From Hofstenia miamia (lineage: Eukaryota; Xenacoelomorpha; Acoela; Hofsteniidae): a DNA stretch of 64,000 nucleotides. The notes below the pieces were generated by a model that was not told the DNA's origin, did not search any database, and saw nothing but the letters and a program-made list of their open reading frames with translations. Every line of letters starts with the position of its first letter. Positions within the stretch are counted from its first letter, which is position 1. Positions 49,301 through 61,300 of the stretch are shown piece by piece. A program made the translations under genes and the position numbers. Location of the stretch: positions 1,054,946-1,118,945 of the forward strand of contig CABFPE010000235.1 of the NCBI GenBank assembly GCA_900660155.1, in the 5' to 3' direction.

Positions 49301-52300
49301 CAGCAGTCAATTGAATGAGCTTTGAATCCTCTAATTTACTTAAACAATTAAATGTCAGCGAGAAAAATTACTAGCTTCGTTAAGTCTCGCTTATTTCCTT
49401 ACAAAGCTTTCACTTAACAACTTGGCCTGATTTTAAGTCAATCCCAAAATTAGAATACTCCCATTTGACCCCAGCCTGGCCTTATATGCAGTAAGAAAAA
49501 TTAACTAAACACCATTTTAATATGATATGATTAACTTCAATATACCTAAAAATCTTATATTCCAATGATAGAGCTCTGATTTATTTTCAAAAAACGTTCT
49601 TATATACCATAGATTGTTATTTGCTAAGTAATCGAGATTTAAGATCATATTTGAATGAGTCGCTTGTCGATTCCGTTATTTTCTTTTGAAGTAGACAAGT
49701 AAAAACGAATTAATAAATTAGAAAAGAATTATGTTCTCTAAGTTTTTATTGTGAGTCATTGGACTCTGAAACGATTAATTAAGCGCTTTGTTTTCGAAAG
49801 AGAACCAGGTGTCAATAGGTCATTATTGCGTGAGAATTGTTGGTTATTGCGCTTACGATTTTTGACATCATGTGAACACTAAGAACACTACTTTTATGAA
49901 TATTGGGCATCTATTAGCATTTGCAGAGCAACCTCAATTATTTTAAATATCCATGTAAGGAAAGATTTCAAAATTAGTATTCATATATACTTCTTGCAGT
50001 CTTACAATTTTCATTTTGATTGCTATATGTAGTTGATAGGTTATCATATAGCCCATAATGCAAGTCTAAAACATAAACCTTTTTTTCAGTAACTGATTGT
50101 ATGATTCTTATGCCTTTTAATATATATTAATATTATATATATATATGGAAGCAATCTCGAAGCTTGATGTGTTTAAGGGCTCAACTGACAGCTCATATAT
50201 GTATATTTTGCTTTATTGAAAGCGCAGATTTACATTTTTGTCTTAAATTTTGAATGATTTATTCCCAATTATTTTGGTCCCATAGCTAATTTTTGAAATG
50301 GGTCACTATTTGCTGACAAGTTAATTTCCTGTCAAGTCATATGATAAAACTGACAGTTTAATAGTAAATTCTGTACAGTTCTGTATATTGTATGTATGTT
50401 TGTGGACAACAGAGGAATTCTAATAACAAAACTAAGGTATATGTTAGACGTTTACTTTCCATTAGCAAGCGCTCTGCATATACTTTCCTCTATAATAAAA
50501 CCATTTAACTTAATAGCGTATTTTTTATTGGATTACTTGAATTTTAAAGAGTTTTAGTATCATTACGATTCTATTATAACGGCAGTACATAAAATTAACC
50601 CTCTTTTTGGAGCTCTGAGTGAGTGATTATGAGAACAAAGACAAATTACTCACTAAATTACTGAAGTGTTCATTAAATATGAAAATATGCAAACCGCCTC
50701 TTCACACACTTTCTGCCTACGCCTCTGGTTAGAACAGTAATAAATTTTATAAATTTCCAGGACCCAACTCAAATTACGCTTCATTAGGTCAGCCAATTGG
50801 TAAAAACAAAGCCTATTTCTGTTTAAGTTTGATCATTTAACCATAGTTATAAACAACATTCTACTTTTACTAATTATGCATGTACGCATTAACGTTGTTT
50901 ACTTAATGTGTAAATGACACAACGAAAGCTTAGATTAGTTGGAAACAGTCATTTAGAAATTCATTTTTTATAAATTGAATATTATTTAATTTATAGCAAG
51001 TTCTGAATCTATGTTCAGTTGAAACTGAGTGGCAGACATCATTTAAGGCAATTGTCTCATTAGTTAAGTTAATATCAATGTGATGGATATATTACAGAAC
51101 ATTGTTCATCCCTTGCCAACTACTTGCCTAATTTAATATCTATTTGATTTTTTCTGAAAGTGGAGCTAGATTTTCAAATTAAGTTCAAATTTTTTATACA
51201 TAGAAAAATATGCAGACAAGTGATTTTAGAAATTGCGTGTGAAGTTAAAATTGTAAAAATTGGCTTTCAGAGTTTTAGGCTAATCCTAAGTGAATGCTAA
51301 ATTTTGTTAAACTTGCTTAAAAATGAATTTCGAATAGGTCTGCCTGTTTCCCGTTGCCTTTGTAGTTTACAAGTTGTGTGAATTTTGTCACATCTCTTCC
51401 AAAACTTATATCAATAGAATAGTCATTTATTGGAAATTATATTTCGTATCCTAATATTGTTAATTACTAATCATATTTTCAATCGCTGCTATTGGCATCA
51501 GACAATAATTTGTTACACTTAATACGCGTTGATGTTGGTAATGTGATATTAGTTTTCACAGAATGGCTAGAATTTATTTAGAGGGACGATTCGTTTGACA
51601 GAATTCTATTATCAGCGCATGATTTAATTAAAAGTCGACTGCTCGATTATTATTTCTCTTTTTCTAGTAAACCATTCTTGTGGTTTATGGGTGTATATTT
51701 ATTGAATGTATTACGCCAAAGACCCATTTCGCCTCGATTCGCTATCGATTGTAGGGAGGGTAAACAATACTAAAACTGAGACACCACTTACGTCGTTAAT
51801 AGACTATAATTACGAAATCGGGACAAGCATTTACGAACGCTATTTTACGATCTTTAGCTAATGCTAACCCCGCGCTTTAATTGCTTTCGATTGGGCTTGC
51901 ATTAATTGATTCTTTAATGACCATTGGAGCGATTGAAAACTAAGCCATAAATCAATACTAGTCAATTGCAGATGTTTTTTCAACCGCCATAAGTAGTGTG
52001 CTTTGCTTTGGGCGCCACGATGTGTCGTGTTACAAAGTAGAGACTAAAATATATTTATCAACAGATTTAATGGCCGGTTCAAACAGACGGGAAGCTATGC
52101 TCTCAAGGCGCCCACCCTACGGTGCGGAACCAAGCTGACATTTTATCCGCACTGCCATTTCCCGTAACATCCGCAGCTCCTAATTGGTTAACAAATGTCT
52201 TCCTTAAACTCACAAGTTTTCCCGCATCACCCAATATTTCGTTGGAAGGCTGCTTATTTTATTGTACATGTTCAAAAAAATGCGGGGCAATTTATGTTTA

Positions 52301-55300
52301 ACACTAAAAATGTTGGTTACAATCTTATGCCACTTGGGTCACTTCAATTTTAAGATCATGTGTGTTTCAAATTCTCTATCTGTGGAGCTACTAAAGCCAA
52401 AATTTTCAGTTTAAACCGGCTTTTTCTTGTCTCCATCCCTCCGTAAATATTTTATGTCGTGTATTCACTTAATTCATCTACCAGTGTTTGAGCGCTTTGT
52501 TAGTAAACAGCCAGCTGATGAGAACTGAATCTCAATAGTGTTTTAAGTAGATCACCATTTGATAACCTAGCTTTTTATAGATTACTATACTGTCGATAAT
52601 GCTTAAGCTACATTTTTCTTACTGACTTTATTCAAAGACTGCCCTTTGCGAAGATAATTTTGCAAAGGAATTTTTCAGTTTAGTTTAACACTGCGAAACT
52701 ACCAGTCGAAATCAGAACACAAGCGTAAATACTTTACGTTATTTTGAGCAATTATCAACCGCCAGAAGAAATCCCGCCTTTATCGTTATGAGTAATCCAT
52801 GCAAATTGGATAGTCTGCTTGTGTACAATAAATTATGTGTATTTACTTATAAAACGGGTTATAAAAAGGTTTGAGGTGTCTTGCATTCTGAGGAATGTTT
52901 TCAGGTAATAAATTAATAGATAGTCTTATTGAAGAGTGTAATCACAATAAAATCTAATTGTCAGGACTAAGATGTCACTCTCCTGCTAGAGCTGATTTCG
53001 GTTGCCGTATAATTTGTGTGTAAGTGTGTTGAATTTTCGCAAAAGCCAATTTTTCGCAACAGTTATTACGAATCTTATCGTTTTTATTTCACTAGTTAAC
53101 ATCCATGTGTATGTAATAGTTTTGAGAAATTTATATTTTCATATTTATAAAATTGTTGACCTTGTAATGCCGTTATTCAATTTTAATGGTTAATTTAAGA
53201 AACCATACTGAAATTCTGTCCTGGACGACAATGCATATGTTTTATACCTGTTTAAGGCATTTATTTACGTCAGTACCATTTTTAAATCTGTTGTTTCACA
53301 AGAAGTGGAACTTTATTGTTTCTAAAAAATACCGAAAAAGCGAAACTTAAATACATGTAGTCCCAACTGTGACGAACTCTTTGCCATCAAATTTCATATA
53401 AACTGAAATTTTTTGAAATTAGAATAGTTTGTTTTGTTGAAAATATTTGGTGAAAAAAATGCAATTTTTTAAAATCCATGCTTAATATAAAAAGTGTTTT
53501 AACATTTTTTGTCAGAGTTTTGTAATTTCCTTACATTGTTTTTATGTTTTTGTGAATTTCACCAATTGTCGGTATATTTGAAAGGACTTACTGTAAAATA
53601 GTATTTTGTCTCCAGCGATGTTTAAAGCATACAAAAACTTTGTGTTAAAAATATTACATCTCATAGGAATTAGTCTGTAAACGATCTTAGTGCAGAATGA
53701 CTTGCTTCGCTTCCAGAATGGGCTAATTTGGTGTGACAGCTAATTACGTGTCTTCATTAGGCGAAGACGGTCGTTTGCCGAGTTTGATTTATTTTTCAAT
53801 TAGCGAAAGCGTGCATTTCCCTCCGCTTCTTAAGCCACTTTTAACTGGCACAAGATACCCTTTCATTACTACATCTAATTCCAAATAGTTTGCATTCATC
53901 CTTTCCCCACAAGCCTCTTCAAATGTAATTTCCCTCCTGTTTTATTTCCACTTTATTTGTGCGCTAACATTACATACTGTCATAACATCTTATTAGCAAG
54001 TGCGATTTAGCAACAACCATTTCCAAGCATTTCTTCCATCATATATGTGTCCACCTCCAAATACAATATTTTTAATTGCATATTATTATTTATGTGTTCT
54101 TCTCCTTTAAGTACTTTTATATATAATAAACTTTGGTCAACACTTTTATATTTTCATCTCGAAAATGTTTTGGAAAACTGCTAGTTCTGAATTTATGCCA
54201 ATTACGTATTGTTTTGTACGTTTCTTTATTAATAATTATACAATTTGACTTAACATTCGTAACTAAAAATATAAATTCTACTTGAAGTCATGATAATTTT
54301 AGACTATTTTAGAATTATCAGTTACTAAAGTTAAAAAATATTACACTTTCTTCTTTACTTTAGTTTACAAAGCAAGCTTTTACAATGCTTAAATTGTTTG
54401 TTTTTTGAAAATAATATCTACCAATCGTATACACTTCTGTAACGAATGCTGTGCATACCAAAGCAGGGCTGCAAGAACTAAAAACAGATTCCACCCAACA
54501 ATGCAGTGCGGAATAGGCAAAGCAGATTTAATGTATTTTCAAATAAACTACGTCGAAGCACTTGATTTCCTGAAAAAATTTTGAATTTTCTTTGCTGACA
54601 ACATAATTTAGTGTGAAAAATAACCTCTTTAGTCAATAACCTAATTTTAGTCACTATCGGCGGACTAACCTGACCCATCTTTGACAAACTCAATCCGATT
54701 TACTGGCCTTTCGTAAGAATCCGATCCATCCCAACATATTGGTCGACGCAACCCACTTGCAGCAGTATACTGAAGTAATCGAGTTTCTGAACAACGACCT
54801 TGATATTAACACTATTCTTTTGACTTTGGGCAAAATGTAGTAAATTGTCACTCCTTGCTACAACAATTGTTATGTTCTCATTAGCCTGAATTATAAATAA
54901 ATAAACTACTTGCTGTAGTTCGTGTTTCTCAGCTTAATAGCATGTTTAAGTTTTCAATTTTTAAAAAACATATTTTCGTCTTCGTTCATCCTTTCCTTTG
55001 TTATACATTGCTTCATTCTTAATCTTGCATCAATTCAATGTTTACAATGGTTATGTTCTTCAACGTGTAGATCCTTTGGATTTTGCTTTTCGATGTGTTA
55101 GAAAACGTAATTTTAAGTTAGTCGAACCCTATATTGATAGAAATTCAAAGATGGAGTGTAATTCTTGTTAATAATTGCAATGTTTATTTGTTTATATTCA
55201 ATTTAATAATTTAGTATTTGAATCACAAGCAAATTGTATAAAATCAAGTTAAACTATTTTATTCTCATTCCACAACTCCTATTGAGCAATGAGGATTTAA

Positions 55301-58300
55301 AAGTCAAGGTATCCATTCATCTACCATTTTGCTGTGCAAAAAATTTTGTTTATTTTCCTAATAAAACTGAATGTCTTCCTGTAATTTTTTCGAAATTAAT
55401 TAATTGCCGGAATTCGTTTGAAGTGGAGTTCTTTTGAAATTCTTAGCATGTCACATAATTGAGTTTCTCAATAATTGAATTTTTTAGAATCATGTTTAAA
55501 TGTGTAAAATATTTTTCTGTTTCTCATGGGTGCAACCTTGCAGCAATTTAAGTTTATGTGAAAACTTTTAAGCGCTAGTGACCGGAAGTGCTATTGTTTA
55601 CTCGTTTAAACTCATTTATATAGATTTAAGTAATCACGCATATATTGTTAAATTTACAGATAGTTTTCTTATTACATAAGTTTTTGTTTAACAGTACCTA
55701 TGCGAACATTTTCCCTCTTTATATTATCATATTTTATTTTATTATGCATTTTAAGCTAAACCTCAATGCACAAAACGCAGTGTATCACATAGTTTTCAAT
55801 CAACTGCATGATGGATATTATTATCTTATGAAGTTACTTCGATAAAATTGTTTTTTGATGGATTGTCCAATTGAATATCAAATCCTATAACAGTAAAGAG
55901 TATACTTAAGGTTAATAATATGATAGATATAGTACTACCAAAAATTATGTGCGCAAAATGTTAATAGCAACCATGTTTTAGTATGTACACAAATTTCCAT
56001 TTTACATTTTTTGGATCATTGCTAACATAATTTTTTTTCAACACGGAGAATAAGAAACTGTGCATAATAAATAAATTAACAACAGGAAGCCTACATCTAT
56101 GCAAATTACCTTTTAATAACCAATTATATAGTGATTTCAAAATTGAATTGAAAGAATAATTAAATTAAATAAGTTTTTTAGAATCCACAGTGGTAAAACC
56201 ACCCACTGAAGTATGCTCCAGCCCCAATAATGGTGACTTGAAGTCTCCTACAGATTCCAACCCTGACTCAGATGATCCCAAAAAACCACAGAAGAAACGG
56301 GGTATCTTTCCTAAAGCTGCGACCAATATAATGCGCACGTGGCTGTTTACCAACCTCACAGTAAGTAGTAATTGTCTTTTGTTAACAAACAATTGAATTT
56401 GCGCAGAGCTTTGATCGGAATTAGCCACCAATTATCACCCTCTTCAGTACCGAGACTTAGGAGGGGATGCACGGATGGCCGAATCTAATTTTGCCGTTAT
56501 ATGGCTCCGTGTAAATCCCCTTTTCTCTCAATTTCTTACGAAATTCAATTACACCCATCGGCTTTTGATCTTTGCGAAAGGAAATAGCTATATTGTCTAC
56601 AAGTTCACAAATAACATTCGCAGGTGCTCCTCACTTCTGCTCGTTTCTTGATTTTAATTAACCTAATCCTGCTTTTTTGATGCTAATTATTCAAGCTTAA
56701 ACAGAAAATGGAGAACACGACTTCGTATGATTGTTTTTCGTCAAATAAACGCTTTGCTTCTAAAATAATTTCTGACACTTTATGATATATCACTCGTGTC
56801 TTTGTTCATTATCTTGAAAAAATCACTGCTATCAGTTTTCCAATACTCTTCTCAAAATGTCGGTAGTTTTCATCTTACATTAACAGCATGTGTTAAGTTG
56901 TTCAGAAACTACATCCACTTTGAAAGGGTAGGGTCATATTTAGGGATATTAATGAGGTTTTTTCTTAAACTATATAAAGCCCATTTCCATCTCTGTAGTA
57001 TCCTTGCAAATATAAATTATAGGAATGAATGCCAAGTTTGAAATTATATTTTTTTCTGATTCTGTTTCTCTTTTAATATTACTAAAGATTTTCATTACAT
57101 TTGTAATCTCGTCAATTCCATCAGTAAAGTCTCTCAAGATTATTGATTGATTTTACTTAAGAGTCTTTTTTAATAAGTCCTAAAATATTATATGATAAAC
57201 AATTGTTCAAAATGGTAGACAGGGGTTTTTCTAGTCAATCTGCCCAACCAGCATCATGATTGATAATCTCTTTCTCTGAGATTCTATTAATAAAATGTGC
57301 TCCTCATTTTTAAGAATGGAATTTTTTGTTGGAGGGGACATTTTGCTGGCATGCTTACCCCAATTACACTTTGCAATTAGACGCTCATTTGCAATTCTCT
57401 CCTACTTTTGAATTGGGTCAATCGTGGACGCGTGCGCTATCGCTCCTCGCCAATATTCGCAGATGGTCGCTTATCGTCCTTATTAGCATCTCACTGCCCC
57501 GGTGCTCACCCAATCTGCTTGCCTCTTCTTCATCTGACACATTTCTCCTTTAAATATATTTCAGAAATACATAATTTAGATTAGTCTAATTTTGTAATTG
57601 TCTAGAGTAACGCTTCATTCAGTCGCAATCTATAAATGTTAACTCCTTGATTATACGCAAACATGCTAATTTCCTCACGCTGTCACACTTTGCATACGTA
57701 ACAGCTCCATCCAAAACTCTCCAGCAATCAAACAAATCTCTAACACAACAAAATTCTAATTTATGAACATGCAGAAAAGCTTAAAATGCTTTTTCTTATT
57801 CAATTTTCTTGATTACATGCTATGTTGTATTTCAAAACCTCATATATATAGGAGTTGTAATTTCGTAGATATATACAATGAAACAACGATTTCTGAGATA
57901 GCTTTAAATGTAAAATAAGGAATAATTATTTCATTTGAGGTTGAAAAATAATTTTGTCATTTGAGATTCCGCTAAAAGTCATATAAATTTTGCACTAGTC
58001 GTTTTATGTTTTTATGGAATCTAAAATTTATGAATAACTTAAGTCTTGTACACCTTATTTCTTTAAAAGAAGTGGTATACAGTATATGGATACAAACAGC
58101 GCTTGACAAAAGAACATGTCTTCGGGCTTTTTCAATATCATATTCCATGCTGATTTATTGGGGCGTCATTCACATTTAACAAGCCTAATTCAATGATTAC
58201 TTGTTGAAATGCAGGATGCATTATAATTGAACGTAATGTGTAAATCAAAATATGAATCAGAACCGGAATTGCTGCTGTACAACAGTATGTGGAATTTTGT

Positions 58301-61300
58301 GAATTGTTTTAAATTACTTGGATAATAACAATGACCAGGCATAGATATTGGTTTTTATGCATAAATTCAAATATTGGGATGTATTTATTATAACATAATA
58401 CTACTATTTGAGTATTTGTATTAATTTGCTTAGTTTAGCATCCATACCCTTCTGAAGAGCAGAAGAAACAGCTAGCACAGGACACTGGCCTTACTATTTT
58501 GCAAGTCAATAATTGGTAAGCATCTATGCACTCTAACTTTTTCATTTCCATTCAATTCATGTAAATTTCAAGTAAGAACATTTATTAAACTTTTGATGTA
58601 AATTGGAAATTAATTTTGCAATTAACTATGCTTAAATATCGCATGTTATGTATGAACCATTGTTTTTAGAGCAAGATGCTTGTAATGTAGATGATTTTTT
58701 CTTCAGAGATAATCAAACTATATCTTCTTTTTGTTTGCTATAAATGAACTATATATAAGATGGAGTACATACTTTAAGATTGGTGGGGCTAAATGAAGTT
58801 TTTATTCTGACAGAGTACTCTGTTTCAATATTTTGGTGGGGTTGTTCATTTCTTTGAGGGGACTTCATCGAATATTTGCTTCAAATGAGGGGGGCTTAAT
58901 CCCTTGTACTATACTATGGATGTAAGTCGTTAAAGAAGTGAGATATTTTATTGTGTTAACATTCTCAAACAGCATTGAGAAGCTATATGTATATAAAGTA
59001 TCTTGAAAGAAGTAATGTTGCATTACTTCGTTGTAAGACAATACAAGGCTGTTGAATCAGATGAATTTAATTGCTATTTGACGTTAATGGAGATGTAGAT
59101 GTAATACTTGGGAATGTTTTTTTCAGATTTTGTATGATTAATGTATATTTGAAAAAATGAATTTTTTATTTTATTGTTAATAAAAAATCTTTGTAGAAAT
59201 TTTATTTGTGGAAAGCAACTATGGAATTGTTTTTTAGATATTAGAAAACACAAACATTTTTGGGATTGCTTATAGTTAAATTTTTACGTCAACCAGTTGA
59301 ATTTGAAGTTGTCCACTTAAAATTATTTTGTTTTTGAAAAAACTGACTGTTGATATAAGAGTGTTGTATTTTGTATGGTGTGGATTGAAGCTTGCATTGT
59401 TTAAGCAGGTGTTGTTTTTAATTGCATCTAACAGTCTAACGTTTGCAAATCGCGTTGAGAGTCCGATTATATGGCCTCTTGATGGGCAAGCAAGAGGGCG
59501 GGCACTAGCTAAGCTGACAGCTAGTGTGACAATATATACTGGCACCATTACACCTCTCATATATGGTAATAGTTAGCAATTGACAACGAATTAGCTCCGT
59601 TTAGCGTACTGATTTCTTGCGCTAACGCAACATACCATGTAATTTAAATCAGCTATAATTTGATGTTTGAAGCATCCATTTCTGCTCAATTTACCAATTT
59701 TACGGTGTCAGTAATAAATTATACGTTAAGAAATTGTTGGCAGGGCTTACGTTTCAATTTTTTAAATAGAAATATAACATCAGCTTAGAAATATAGAAAA
59801 ATTCAACCCTTAAATGCCATTGTTTTCTGTATATACTTTATTTTGATTCCAACTAGGATGAACCCATTCTATGAATATAGTTACCCATTGGCAATGGGAA
59901 TTTGGATTAACTAGTTTTTTTTATAATCAGCATGAATTTCAGAATTTTTGTAGGTTTTCTACTCAAAGATGGATATATAATTTGCGCAAACCGAATTATC
60001 TCATAGAGTAAGACTAATGTTTTCTGCTTGCGCTTAGTGGTTCGTTTCTTCTTATATATATATATATATAAGGGCCCTGCGATTATTCGAAATCGAATCC
60101 GAATCTATGTTCGGTTTATTTTTACTAAGATGTTTCTGTTTTTTGAAATATCATACCAAATTATTCCTTGTGCTGATTTCATCCTAAAACAGTGGTCAGT
60201 AGTAAACCTTTTGGACCTTAATAAATCGAACTCAATTTTTTTTCAGTACTAATGTTTTGTATTTTTAGGTTTATTAACGCAAGACGTCGTATCGTGCAAC
60301 CAATGATTGACCAGTCGAATCGTGCAGGTAAATTATTACAAATATTGATTTAAAATATTTATTTATTTGTACTTAAATTTGGTTAATTATAAAAAATATC
60401 AGTTTAAAAAATAAATTGAAATGTGTTATCAAGTTTACATTTCTTTTTTGATATCGTATGAAATGTGATTTTTGTCTCATTGCGCTGATGACTATAAAAC
60501 ATTTGTAATTTTTTAACGTTAAGTGCAGTCGTTGCTGGTAATAATACATTGACTTGGTCTAAACAATAATTTGGCTTAAAAGAACAGAACATCGTAAAAA
60601 CGTCAAGTATTTCCTTCAAATTACAAAATTTCAGTGGTTAACTAACGTGGAGTTGCTTTTATTAAAAAATGTGTTAGATATTTTCATTTCAACATTTATT
60701 GAGGAACATTTTTAATTATTGTTCGAAATGGAGAGTGTTTGATTGGATTTATAATTCTGGATTTAATTTTGGAATTTTTATTTTCTTTAATAATGCAATA
60801 TCGTTTTTATTAATTCTCTTTGCGTAGCCCCTGGTTAGAGGGCGTTGCTAATTTTCAAAACTGCCTCGCTGAGTTTGTTTTGAGGGAATGTGTTATTAAA
60901 AACTCTACTTAAAAATTGTCTGTTCAGCAAAAAGCCTGCGAATTAATCATATTATCGTAAATTGAAATTCTTTCTTCTTTATTTAATTTTAGCCATTTTT
61001 CCTAGCGAATTTCGCTAATTAAATGTGACACGACTAGAAAATGGCGCGCCGGGGGCCTCCAGTATTCTTTTCGCGCGTTTATGTTCGGCCCGGGATTCGA
61101 TTTGTTACAATTGACTAAATTTAATCAAATTGGCGTTAGTGAAATTATATGCGAGTATTTTTTAGTAATGGGAGCAGCCGCGAGTGGTTATGCCGCCGAT
61201 GGGCAAATGGGAGCTTTTATGATCGACAGCCAGCAAGGCTACCTTCGCCATTCTGGTGAGTTAATCAACCGTTCAACTCAGCTATTACTTATTTATTAAC

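Larger units (their letters stand above)
47430..56181 (+). other. MEIS intron 7 (8.75 kb, longest intron)
   Basis: Contains an in-frame read-through stop and AATAAA (47801-47806), a combined acceptor/donor site at 48820-48827, and a candidate 39-nt exon at 50761-50799. GC-richer candidate regulatory blocks lie at about 51590-52220 and 53690-53860. The second has TGACAG directly followed by CTAATTACG (53734-53748). The rest is AT-rich with chance open frames only. Confidence 0.6.

Noticed and set aside
61081-61165. Open frame extending upstream of MEIS exon 12 with an ATG at 61081
   Set aside because: Homology to MEIS begins exactly at the acceptor 61166; the upstream part is intron that happens to be open.
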